Source: Syncephalastrum monosporum B8922 | Lineage: Eukaryota > Mucoromycota > Mucoromycetes > Mucorales > Syncephalastraceae | Length of the DNA: 64,000 nt | Assembly (NCBI GenBank): GCA_000697355.1 | Contig: JNEN01000922.1 | Coordinates: 62,001 to 126,000, forward strand | Direction of reading: 5' to 3' | Shown: piece after piece, positions 37,658 through 47,716 of the stretch | Position numbering within the stretch: the stretch's first letter is position 1 | Layout: the number at the start of each line of letters is the position of its first letter | The notes under the pieces: generated by a model | The model's database searches: none | What the model was told of the DNA's origin: nothing | The model's input: the letters and a program-made list of their open reading frames with translations, nothing else | Program-made: the position numbers and the translations under genes

Positions 37658-37832
37658 ACAGTAGCCGCGCGGATAAGTTATACGCAGATAAGTTATATTC
37701 TGGCCTAAGTTATTCTTTTCCAATTTCCCGAGGTGTAATGTATCCGCGCAGCTACGCCCAGATAGGTCATATTCTGGCCTTGGTTATATTTTTTGGATCT
37801 CCCGAGCGTATAACTTATCCGCACGGCTACTG
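37658..37832. mobile_element. MITE of about 175 bp with 25-bp terminal inverted repeats
   Basis: The left end, starting with CAGTAGCCGCGCGGATAAGT, is repeated inverted at the right end (complement of CAGTAGCCGTGCGGATAAGT) with one mismatch over about 25 bp. Flanking TA dinucleotides fit a Tc1/mariner-type TA target duplication. Removing the element and one TA restores an open host frame through the recombinase-like exon. No coding capacity. Confidence 0.85.
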
Positions 37833-38347
37833 TTATACACTTTCGTGCAGAGGCATCGGTCCTGCAACTGCGTCACCATTTTCTGCAACAAATTGCGTCT
37901 CACTTCGAACCGTTCTTTGCCAGGTGATTTTCGGGCATAGCCAATATTGGTCATTGGTGATTGCGTAGTTGCGTGCGATATTTGACGAGGTCGCTCATGA
38001 CGTTCACCTCTACAAGAAAACGTGGATAACTTCATTCTACCGCCTCTTCTTTGTCCTTACCTAAGTATTTGTCTTGAACAATCCACAAAAGACGACCTTC
38101 GACTTGAGTTGCACCTTGTCTTAAATTGCGACGATTTCCCCAAAGGTTGAATTTACTTATCCAAGTTTCAATTTGACGTGGTGTGTTCTCAAAGGCCCAA
38201 ATCTCTTTTCCAAGATATTTTTCAATCTTGTGGAATCCACAAACATCTGCTCGTACAGATTGTTATTGGTTACGGGTTGCTTGAGTGACATGACATTTTT
38301 GAGATATGTCAGTGCTTCGTCTTTGGTGATTTTGACTATCACATAAC

Positions 38348-38348
<1 letters not shown>

Positions 38349-38409
<61 letters not shown>
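38349..38409 (+). repeat. Uninterrupted run of about 61 A
   Basis: Lies within intron 2 of the recombinase-like pseudogene, where it reads as poly-T on the sense strand, followed by a GA-rich stretch. It could be an old poly-A insertion or slippage growth of an intron pyrimidine tract. The true length is hard to trust in any assembly. Confidence 0.9.
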
Positions 38410-38412
<3 letters not shown>

Positions 38413-38949
38413 AGAGAGAGAGAAAGAGAAAAAGAGAGTTTGAGTGAGAGCAGCAGGAAGAAAGAGCGAAGAACCAATTTTACCACCGTAATTTTGAACA
38501 GGACCAAGGATTGTCTCATTCGAAGTTGACGCAATGGAATCGTCACTACATTCGCTTGGCAGACTGGACATGGAATCGCTGCGTCGTTTAACACCTTGGT
38601 GATGGGAAGAAACGTCTTCCTCGTGTTCCATAGTAACTAAAAAAACATGTTAATGCTAGGTGCTCGATATGAAACGAGAAAAAGATGCCGGTACCTTCGG
38701 TTGGATAAGTGAGGTAAACATATGGGTTCACCTGCTGCACTTTTGTGGAAACAGCTGTGGGATGGACAGGATTGCTGTCATGTGTATAGACTGGTACAAA
38801 ATCCATTTCTTTCATACGCATCATTGCCAAGTCATGGTTCGCTGCTATATTGGAATCATAGCCCAGAACTATGCAGGCTGCTACTGCAGCGGTCATGGGT
38901 GGCGGTGACATGAAGAATGGGAGCAGAAATAAGGAGTGTTGCACAACCT

Positions 38950-39958
38950 CAGCACTTTTGCCGAGTTTAGCCAGCAGCCTGCGTATTTTTGCCGAGTTAG
39001 CCAGCAACCTGCGCACTTTTGCCGAGTTAACCAGCAGCCTGTGCACTTTGGTTTTTTTTTTTTGTCCTGAATTCCCAACATCACCTTTCAGCAAGAACTT
39101 ACAATGTTTCCTGACCTGCATTAAAAATAAATAAATAAAACTGTATATTGCTTATCTGATTGCTGCTTACCTGATTCTTATCACTATTGACTTTTGCTCT
39201 CAGTGGCCATTACATGGGTTCTCGGTTTTGGCATTTATCCCAACACTTATACGAATGCGAAACGAAGCCTTTAAAATGATTTTTCTCTACACTGTTGCAG
39301 GCTTCTGTAATTCTTTTTGATAAAATGTCTTCCCGCAAAAACCTATGGCGCTTAACCTTACTCTTTGCTACTGCCCAAAACTGTTCTATTGGATTAAGCT
39401 CAGGAGAGTAAGTAGGAAGATACACACATTTGTATCATCGATACTCAATATACTTCCTAATGTTTTCATGCGTATGAATCGGTGCATTGTCCATAACTAT
39501 GTAGTGACCTTTCATATGCGGATGTTTATCCATTTCATCGAGAGTCACTTTTAAGAAACTAATGTAATGACCCGTTACAGTTCCTGAGCTTACATATCCA
39601 TCAGCTTTTCTCTTCTTGGCAGGTCTTGGTTTTTTTACGGCAACCGTAATCAAACCTGCTGCTGAGATAGCACCCAATATAGACGTTGTATTTGCTCTTG
39701 TTGTAGGTCGGGTGACAATAGCACGAGTGCCCTTTTTGGACCAAGCTCTCGAACGTTTCATATTTATGTCAAAAGCAGACTCGTCAAGAAACACACAATT
39801 CGTCAGGAAATTCATGTCTGTATTTTCCCATTTGCCAACCCAATTGTACCGCTCCTCGAGCTTTGCAGGACTATTTCGTTCAACAGAGTGAAAATCGGCT
39901 TTCTTCAACGAAAGGTTGCATTCACTTCTCATAAAGTTATAAACAGTACTGCGTGAAA
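38950..39958 (-). mobile_element. Tc1-like transposon copy B, inverted and 5'-truncated
   Basis: Contains the C-terminal part of the same transposase in minus orientation (39210 to about 39954), with residues identical to copy A over the compared segments and the same in-frame TGA (complement at about 39438-39440). It also has the 3' flank and three 30-bp repeats (38950-39050). The copy ends abruptly near 39958 at the equivalent of 35869 in copy A, so the helix-turn-helix part is missing. With copy A it forms an inverted repeat with arms of about 1 kb around a spacer of about 2 kb. Confidence 0.88.
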
Positions 39959-40290
39959 GCGCATTGACGGCAGCAGATCATGTCGGTAAGAGTATGAACA
40001 TCACAGTGTTCGATACGCATTTCTCACATTTTCATGTTCCCACAGCGGCACAAACAGATTAAAGTTATGAAGATCGTACACACACAAATCGACTGGTCTA
40101 ATCAGTGGATAAAGATACATCGCAAATAGTAAAGTACCGAGGATGATACTTTAATTTCGTATGCCTCGCACAGATCAGCAGGACGGACTCTATTTTATTT
40201 AGAGTGAAGCCTTCGTGAAATGAACACGTGCAAAGGAGGACAATGAAAAGAAAAAATCAGGCGGCGTCTGTGCTCTTCCTTTCGTACGTC

Positions 40291-41120
40291 ATGGAACAAG
40301 GGGATGAGGACGTAGGTAGCTACCACAATCAACATGGCAACATTCCTTTGCTTGATCACTTATCGGTGCTTTTCCTGTAGTTCTTGATGACACTAGTAGC
40401 GAGAGCGGCGCACAATCGGCAAGCTACACCAACCAGAAATAGTCGATCAGCGAAATAACCTCCACCACTTTATCTTATCTTACGTTACCGTAGTGGATCA
40501 GTTGGTTCTGCTCGAATGTAGGCAATGAAGTCTACTGCCAAGTGCCCGAAGATTATATCGAGGACAGCTTCAACTTGATCGGGCTGTCGAGCGAAACGCT
40601 TTACAAGGAGTCCCTCGAGATGATATTGGACGTGGAACCACGCGACGAAGATGAATACAACCACAAAGTTCCGGATGTGAGCCTGCTTGTCCCGTTTGCA
40701 GCCCAACTGTACGGGCGCATTCACCAACGGTACATTACGACGCAAGTCGGGCTCCAGCAAGTCTACGAAAAGTATCGGCATAGCCAATATGAGGTGTGCC
40801 CTCGGTACCTTTGCTACGGCACCCAGATGATACCCTGCGGCCAGCACGATCTCCTTCAAAACACGCCCCTCCGCATGTACTGTCCCAACTGCCAGGACAT
40901 TTATGCGTCCTCCAGGTACTCTGCAGTCGACGGCTCTCATTTCGGCACCACCTTCCCTCACCTCTTCATGCTGACCTTTGGGGACTATGTACGACCCTCT
41001 TTTAAGCCATTGGCCTCACATGAAGCCGACGTCCAACGCGTCTACGAACCTCGTCTTTTCGGCTTCCGAATCCACCCTCGCTCTGTCGCTGGCCCTCGTG
41101 CCTTTTGGTTACGCTCATAA
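40291..41120 (+). CDS. CKB1: Casein kinase II regulatory (beta) subunit
   Basis: Regulatory subunit that dimerises through a zinc finger and assembles the CK2 holoenzyme. Exons 40291-40315, 40381-40418 and 40494-41120 give 229 residues. The acidic Ser-rich start leads into the hallmark WISWFC block, then VPEDYIEDSFNLIGL and the zinc-finger cysteines (CPRYLC, then MYCPNC), then FGTTFPHLF and FGFRIHP. The first two exons are short and were placed by reading phase, with MEQGDEDVV as the proposed start; the second intron would use a GC donor (GCAAGC). The finger loop and C-terminus diverge from typical CK2 beta, so this may be one of several paralogues. Transposon copy B ends about 330 bp upstream. 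Confidence 0.85.
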
Positions 41121-41138
41121 TAAAGCAAAATAGGCTTT

Positions 41139-41215
41139 ATGTGATGTGATGTGATGTAATGTAATGTGAAGTGAAGTGAATTGAAGTGATGTGGTGTGGT
41201 GTGGTGTGGTGCTTG
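41139..41215 (+). repeat. GTGAT/GTGGT pentamer microsatellite
   Basis: Imperfect pentamer array (GTGAT, GTAAT, GTGAA, GTGGT) immediately after the CK2 beta stop codon, in the probable 3' UTR. Confidence 0.8.
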
Positions 41216-41498
41216 CATGCGTGCGTATAGGCAAGTCTACATGTATTACTGCTCGATTGATTTCCTCATATCAATCTAGGAAATGGAAGCGCGTGTGAGA
41301 AATGTGTTAAAAATTCACGGGGAGGTACAAAGACAGAAAATCAATAAAAAGAGAGAACGTTGATGGGTGCAAGTAGCTATTTACATCAGAAATGATAAAA
41401 CAAAGAGGTGAATTAAAAAAAAAAGGGTAAGAAAAAGAAAGGAAAGGGAAGCACAGGGAAAGGGTGATCAAAGTAGAAAAGTACAGAAATGTTGTTTG

Positions 41499-42935
41499 CT
41501 ATGCCGACTTGCAACAGTGTATCCGGGAGAACCAGTCATTCTCCATGACCTGGTTGATCTGGATACGCTTTTGAGGATTGGGGTCGAGCATACGGTATAT
41601 CAGCTTCTTGGCGCCGAATTCGAGACCTTCAAAGATGTCGATGCCGCACTCCTTGGCCCGCTTCCGGATGGCGTCGCGTGCTTTCTGAATACCGGCTTCC
41701 TTTTCGTTCGGCTGCTGATTCAAGTACTTTTCGCGTCGTTCCCGGATGGCGTTTTCGCGTTCCTCCTCGACGAGACGGCGGAACTTGAGATAGCGATCAT
41801 AGTTGTCATCGTCTCCTTTTCGTGCGACCTGCCACAGATGGTTGCCGGTGCGCATGGCCATGTACACGATGGCACAGCTCCATACGTCGACGAGGCGTGG
41901 ATCGTACTCTTGGCCGGTGTATTCCTCGGGCGAGATGTAGGGTTCTGAGCCGCACACGCCTTTGCAATAGTGGAGCACGTCTGGCTGGTGAGCAGGGCGG
42001 AAACATTCTGCGCCGCCGAAATCAGAGATTTTAAGGCATCCATCCACGGTCAGCAGTAGATTCTCGGGCTTCAGATCGCGATGGGCAATCCCAAGCGAGT
42101 GCATGTACGCCACGCCCCGCACCATCTGCTTGAAGAAGCAATTGGCCTCGGGTACTTCCAGACCGTTGCTCGCATAGTCGCAGATGAGGTTGAAGAGATC
42201 GCTGCCATTGCAATACTCCATCACTTCGCAATAGGCGGACGAGGTCTCGGACAGAGGGAGGAGGTCGAGGGTCTCTACGATGTTGCGGTGGTGGAGGCTG
42301 GATGCGATGCAGAACTCGGATGTCAGGCGCTTGACGTATTGTTTGTTGGACTCGGACCCTTTTTTACGGAATTCCTGCACAATCCCATAATCATTGAGTC
42401 CTTGCATTTTTGGGTTCATTCCTTCCTTTTGTCTTACCTTGACAGCGTACAGACGCTCGCCCTTGCCGCACGACGGGTCTGTCTTGTGTGCGATACGCAC
42501 GATGCCGAACGCACCTCTTCCGATAACTTCCTGGCAGGTGCCCCACTTGTCTGTCAGGCAGGTGTCGCTCGTCCGAGGCGCCTCGGTAGGCGTCGTTTTG
42601 CTGTTTTTATCGGACGCAGATGCCGCACGCAACGGGAGTCGGTTGAACGCCTTGCCAGACTCACGCTGCAAAAATCCAGCGATACCATGCAGCGACGTCA
42701 CCAGACGGTTGCCCGGTGCGTACTTGATATAGTGGGTGTGAGTGCCATCTTCTGGGTTGTATTGGAAGCGAGGCGGGGTATGTGGCGTGTTCAGCGTCGG
42801 TTGCACTGGGATGGTATGGGCTGATTTGCTTGAGGATACTTCGTTTCCAGACGAGCTGGAGTGCAGCGAGGAGGGCCGGGATGATCCAACGGCCTTGGCT
42901 TCCTTTGGGTGGAGGACTGACCGAAAGAGACCCAT
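41499..42935 (-). CDS. HAL4/HAL5 (NPR)-type serine/threonine kinase
   Basis: Fungal-specific kinase group that in yeast stabilises potassium and nutrient transporters at the plasma membrane. Exons 42438-42935 and 41499-42374 give 457 residues. The start MGLFRSVLHPKEAK is chosen because upstream Met codons lie in a hydrophobic, non-conserved stretch. The kinase domain has glycine loop GRGAFGIV, the ATP lysine in YAVK (residue 166), HRDLKPEN (catalytic Asp about 266), DFG (about 284) and GSEPYISPEEY in place of APE. The N-terminal 120 residues are Ser/Thr/Pro-rich and probably disordered. The 63-nt intron is in frame and stop-free, so unspliced mRNA would insert 21 residues after the ATP lysine. 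Confidence 0.88.
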   Translation of the reverse strand: MGLFRSVLHPKEAKAVGSSRPSSLHSSSSGNEVSSSKSAHTIPVQPTLNTPHTPPRFQYNPEDGTHTHYIKYAPGNRLVTSLHGIAGFLQRESGKAFNRLPLRAASASDKNSKTTPTEAPRTSDTCLTDKWGTCQEVIGRGAFGIVRIAHKTDPSCGKGERLYAVKVRQKEGMNPKMQGLNDYGIVQEFRKKGSESNKQYVKRLTSEFCIASSLHHRNIVETLDLLPLSETSSAYCEVMEYCNGSDLFNLICDYASNGLEVPEANCFFKQMVRGVAYMHSLGIAHRDLKPENLLLTVDGCLKISDFGGAECFRPAHQPDVLHYCKGVCGSEPYISPEEYTGQEYDPRLVDVWSCAIVYMAMRTGNHLWQVARKGDDDNYDRYLKFRRLVEEERENAIRERREKYLNQQPNEKEAGIQKARDAIRKRAKECGIDIFEGLEFGAKKLIYRMLDPNPQKRIQINQVMENDWFSRIHCCKSA

Positions 42936-45199
42936 GCGAAAGAAGAAAAATAGAGAAGCAACGTAAAGCGAAATGAAGCCACTCAAAAAACCAACTCGTT
43001 ACACCTGTCGGTGCGCCAAATTCGCCATTGACTGGAAAGAAAGCTCATTTGCCTCTTTTGGATAAAATCGCTGGTTTCTGAAGTATCCCATCCCACTCTT
43101 TTCCCTCGTTCTGTGTCTCTAATTTTTTTTCTCGTAATACTTAGTCACTCTTCTAGCCCCATTGGCTTATTGGATCTTATAGAGACCCGCTCTATAGGTA
43201 GACCCTCTCCTATTTAAGTTGCTGCTTCAAAAATTCAATGTCTACTCGGAAACTGACCCATGCTCTAATACTTATCGCTTGTAGCAGAGCATTTAATCGA
43301 GTTGAGAGTGTCAGTGGCGAACAGCGAGCTCTTCTTGGTCAGCAGCATTCCCAGCCCAGTAATGGGGTTTGGGGAGAGGGGGGTGCGCATAGCTCTTGCA
43401 TCCGCTCTTTGTACTGAGACATTTCCCGACTATTACGTGAGCTGGGTCTCAAAATAGGCTTTTTTTCTCCTTTTCTGTCTTGTCAGCTGCGTCAGCCAAG
43501 CATCAGGTCATTCTCAGCTCCTTTTTACAAGACTTGAGACCGACAGTTGTATGATTATTTCTGCTGAGTAGAACTGTCAGGATCTCGATAAGAGCTAGCG
43601 TATTAACCTTGTTTAAGAGCCACATGGAATTAAAAAAACATTTCGGCGGTGTACAGACAACAGCAAAAACGTCAAAAGACACACATTTTATGCATCATTC
43701 TACACCTTGATATCTGTAAACGCTAGTACTCATTCATTCTGCCTTCTCGGTACGTGGGCGAACATTGCTTACTGCTGTCAGCTATAACAACGACAGCGAC
43801 AGCGGTAATAGCAACAGCAACACAAACAGCACCAACAACAACGGTAGAAAGGAAGAAGAGCAAAAAAGTCCGAGTAAAAAAACCCCTCAGATGGATGTAC
43901 GAAACTTTATTTCAAACAGGTAGAGCAACAAACACAGTTCCCATACGTGTAGAAATTTTTCACTTACATATTAATTTTGGGCAAAACAGGTATGCCAAAT
44001 CGCTTGAGTAAAAGAATCCATATGGATATAAGTTAGCCCTCAAAAATGAATGATTTCTGCGTGGATTTATATCCAAATAATGCCAGTGTACGCAGAGAAA
44101 ACAGCACCTCGAGCAATCCAATCATCTAATTTCAGTCCACTATGAAGCCGACGGGAAGGTTTCGCTCTACTTCATGGCAAATATGCATTTTAGCCTATCT
44201 GTCGTTGCAAATGCATAGCGGCTCCGTAATCTAGTATCATTTTTAGAACGAGGTCAAGAGGATTTGCCCTCGTAGTAAAGCCGAGGAAGCCAATAATCGC
44301 AATAGCCAAGAATACAGGAAATAAGCTCGCTGAAGAATTTAGCTCTCAGTGGCAATGGTCCAGGTCAGGAAGGTCTGACCCAAGACCACATCACTTTAAC
44401 TTGAATTGTCGCTGTTCAAAAGAACATGAAAATGAAGAATACGCCTCCTATTTAAAGAAGTTGGCTCATATGGTGAAGGAAAGAATAAGAGACCTGGCCA
44501 TGGATGTGTTTCATGATCAGTATTTATGTAATTTAGCTTAAACTCAAAGGCATCTTAAGCGAAACTGTGCAGTAAGTGGACTTCTCCTCAACAAGAACAG
44601 TCGAAAGAATTAGATTTCAGAGCTGCTCTGTCCAAAATTAGATAGTTAGTAGAAGTCCATCACACCATTCATTGACCCTTTTCCTATTATCATCGAGCTT
44701 TTAATATGCCAGTATCCTCCTGCGGAGTTCTAAGCGCCAGCGCGAATACAAAATTTGCTTCGTGGTGGCGACAGAAGGCAACAGTTATCGCTGATGGAAA
44801 GAGTACGAAGACACTGGCAATGCACAATTTTGCTGTAGTACCAAAATGGCAGAATTTTATCTGTGGTCTTGACGAGATATAATCCTCACGTGACCAATTC
44901 TCTGCCTGCGGTTTGTGAAGCAACTCTTGCCACGCTCTCAGTCGGTCATCGTTTAACGAGGCACCTTCAACCCGGTCAATCACACCACCGCCAGAGCCTA
45001 CGAATTAGAATCAGTAGCAATCCACGCCCCAGCATATGGCTCTATGCGTAAACAATGGTGGATGCTTTGGAAAAGAAGGACGATAAACGTGATTTCACTT
45101 GCAGGTGCGGCGGTGTTATATTAGCACATGCGGACAAATATTTTTTAAAATCGGAACGCATCAAAAATAAAAGATTACTCTTTTAGTTGCTTTGCTACG
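42936..45199. other. Interval with orphan coding-like segments, no assignable gene
   Basis: About 2.3 kb. An Asn/Ser-rich frame near 43785-43920, a frame at about 44081-44217 (contains HYEADGKVSLYFMANMHF) and another at about 44254-44541 (ends KERIRDLAMDVFHDQYL) look coding by composition, but no start or consistent splicing was found. A minus-strand frame at 44690-44983 also looks partly coding. These may be remains of a transposon (a MULE-type DNA-binding region is one guess) or of a lost gene. Confidence 0.35.
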
Positions 45200-46184
45200 A
45201 TGGATTTGGGTCAGCTCTCTTGCAAAGAGTTAGTGGACGAGCTGCTTGCCCAAGTACGCGGGTCACACCAGCCACAGGTGATACCAGCCAACTTGGACCC
45301 AGCTTCGCTTGAGAAGTTGTCCCCTCTGGAGCTGTGTTCATTGTTGTCTGGCACTTTTTCGTCTCCTCCTCCACAAACAGCATCCGACGAATGCGATGCT
45401 CAAGCCACAGCACCCAATCAAGCAACTTCATCTCCGAAGTTGACAGAAAATGGTACTGTATCAAAAGCTATTAAGTAATATGTTTGAGATATTCATGATA
45501 CACTACCTGTTCAGATGAAGAATCACAATATACCACACTGATCATCCAGAATATACCCAAGGGTTATTCATGTGTGAGACATGTACAGAGCACTCGTAGT
45601 GGACATATCTGACATATGCTTCAATGCTAGGGCCGCCTGAAACACATCCTGGACAAGACGCATGGCCGCCGCTATGATGTGATATTTTCGCCTTACAACA
45701 AGAATAGGAAAATCGAGCAGTGTGTCTATATAAATTTCATTGATCACGAGTGAGTAGATTGATACGAGTAAACAGCTCATATGTTGACCGAGTTTCAAAT
45801 TTTGCATGATAGATCGGCCGTATCATTTAAGCATAGACATGATCACAGAGAGAAAGGATTTGAATTTGGCATTAGCGCATTTCAAGGAAAGCAAGCGCTG
45901 ATTGAGGCCTTTCTGTGCCATCCAGACCTAAAAGAAAGTGGTCGTCCACGACTGTACGACACCGCCACAGGCAAAAGAGCATCAACGGAAGAGAAGGGGG
46001 TACGTTTTTATCATTTATCTACACATGTCGCATGTTGGTTAAGCAAACGTGTCGTCAAATGCAGATTGCCGAATGTAAAAACCAAGCCCTTTCAAAAGCG
46101 AAAGACAGCAAGCCCAAATTCAAGCCAAAAGCCAAACCCAAGCCCAGACCCAAGCCCAAGTCTCAGCCCCAGTCAAAGGCATAG
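45200..46184 (+). CDS. Mei2-like RRM protein (compact)
   Basis: Five exons: 45200-45452, 45515-45573, 45631-45749, 45813-45999, 46065-46184; 245 residues, all phases agree. After an 84-residue acidic N-terminus comes an RRM of the Mei2 C-terminal (RRM_2) type: TLIIQNIPKGYSC (RNP2-like), RRYDVIFSPYNKN, and CVYINFIDHE (RNP1-like), then the family's trailing element FGISAFQGKQALIEAF. The tail is a Lys/Pro repeat region ending QPQSKA. Mei2 proteins bind RNA and control meiosis in fission yeast; a role in sexual development is possible but unproven here. It is convergent with NXT1 (157 bp apart). No exon exceeds 253 nt, so simple frame scans miss it. Confidence 0.75.
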
Positions 46185-46341
46185 ACCGTTCGTCCCACTG
46201 CGTACTCAGATGAAATGCGAAAAATGTAATAAATGGCATAATGTATGTATGTACTGAGAGCATGCGCGAGGAAACAAGGACAGAGTGAATAACGTAAAGA
46301 ATGGCGTGTGCTTTATAGTAGCGTGTGCAGATGGAGATTGA

Positions 46342-46961
46342 CTATACAAATCTGAAGAACGTGTTAGATAGCTGGCAAAAGGCACACATGTGTATAATGA
46401 CCATACCGAAAGTTGTCGTTCTGGATGTAAAGATTGGTGGCATTGCCTTCCTCTGGCATTAAAACGAAGTTTTGAGAGAAAGTACGTCGGTTTGGACTAT
46501 CACCGTATTTGACGCTGCCTGCAACGTTGACAACAATACCCGACGTGCCCTCGGCACGCGTAGTAGCTAAAAGTCGAGTGAATAATAGAAACGAGGCCGT
46601 CTGTCACACACGTACAAGGAATGGGCTGGCAGTCGAAGACTTCCACGTCGTGCTGTGTGGCGGGTAGTTGAGCCAGGAACTCGGCGTACTGCTGCGGTCC
46701 GACGATGGGATTGCCTGTCGTAGCTGATTAGGTGACCTTTGTGTCTTGAATACAAAGAAAAGCGTTTACCGTTCCAGAGAATAGCCGAATCGGGTCGATA
46801 GAGATTGCAGATCAACTGTGGCATGGAACAAAGTCGTGTTAGTGCTAATGAAGACGAATGGGTGCAATGCGTACGTTGCGCTGAGCATCATAGTTCTGAT
46901 AGAATAGCTGGACAAACTCTTGCGTATTTCGTTCAGCAGTGCTCGCGACCAAGTTATCCAT
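46342..46961 (-). CDS. NXT1: NTF2-related mRNA export factor NXT1/p15
   Basis: Small NTF2-fold partner of the mRNA export receptor NXF1/Mex67. Exons 46875-46961, 46770-46815, 46616-46714, 46407-46566 and a final 10-nt exon 46342-46351; 133 residues, matching human NXT1 length. Family signatures: RPDSAILWNGNPIVGPQQY, VEVFDCQPIP, VNVAGSVKYGD and FSQNFVLMPEEG, ending NDNFRFV. The last exon supplies only the final residues and stop. NTF2 itself was considered, but the WNGN and DCQP spacing fits p15 better. Confidence 0.85.
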
Positions 46962-47716
46962 GAGGAAGAAAGTCTATGTGGAGAGAAGAAGAGCAATAGA
47001 TAGCAATAGACAGCACTGGCACTGGCACTGGTACTGGTCAAGCCACCCCTCGCGCTATGCGTACCACGACCGATTTGATTCCCGCGCTGCGATTCCCTCT
47101 TCAAATTTATCTATGCACCCAACCATGCTATACTTTGATCCATTATATACCGTCTAGCTTCGATGTCTGGAGATCTATATTATACTTCTAGCTCGGTAAG
47201 TGCTAGGCGTCCTTCCAAGGAAAAATGAGTGCAATGGCACTCCACCCATTTCCATATGTCTCTTTGGTTTCGTATGCTTTCAAGGCCTTTCTCCACCTGT
47301 CGAAAATGAAGGCCATCCACATCGTATGCCACCCTTATTGAGAGCCACTTGCAGTGCTTGCGAGTGCTTTTTTCCGTCAGTCCGTGCAATTATACAATAA
47401 TGATGGAGTATTAAATTCTACATCCAACCGCACTATACGGTTCCCCTATTTCAGATAGCAACTAATGAAGGCCTTCATCCAGGCAGCAAATGAGTAGACC
47501 ATGCTTATGGGCAGGATACTCAAAACTCACTAGGCAATCTTTCCTTTCGTAGCTTTTACAGTTAGACCATCGGTGGACAGTATAGGATGATACAAGGACT
47601 GGCAAAAATAAGCAAGTGGGGTTGGGCACCCGCAGCTCAAGCTTTACTGGTACGATTGGATTCCAGCTAGAATTTCCGCTTGACGAGCGAGTCGCCCTTT
47701 TATTCCGCTTCTCTGC

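Larger units (their letters stand above)
37185..38911 (-). pseudogene. Decayed serine-recombinase-like (IS607 resolvase-like) gene, copy 1
   Basis: Inferred exons: 38695-38911 (217 nt), 38484-38636, 38061-38335, 37552-38007 (interrupted by the MITE at 37658-37832), 37395-37497, 37185-37341. Exon 1 begins MSPPPMTAAVAACIVLGYD. Exon 4 carries GYARKSPGKE, matching the Y-x-R-x-S catalytic start of serine recombinases. Exons 5-6 give KPMRLVVIDYAGFSTEP and a conserved-looking end with FDCRS. Exon 3 needs a one-base frame change near the GGGCC at about 38188-38192 to reach ENTPRQIETWISKFN, and the MITE adds stops. The promoter side is occupied by transposon copy B. The recombinase link is my inference from motifs and fold order; the N-terminal domain is unrecognised. 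Confidence 0.6.

Noticed and set aside
38157..38631. Minus-strand frames containing long poly-Phe
   Set aside because: Translation of the homopolymer intron; not a protein.
42936..42986. Upstream start for the HAL-type kinase
   Set aside because: The extra residues are hydrophobic, non-conserved and lie in the probable leader; the next Met fits the family better.
45568..45807. 79-residue minus-strand frame
   Set aside because: Antisense of the Mei2-like RRM exon, whose sense frame has conserved RRM motifs and consistent splicing.
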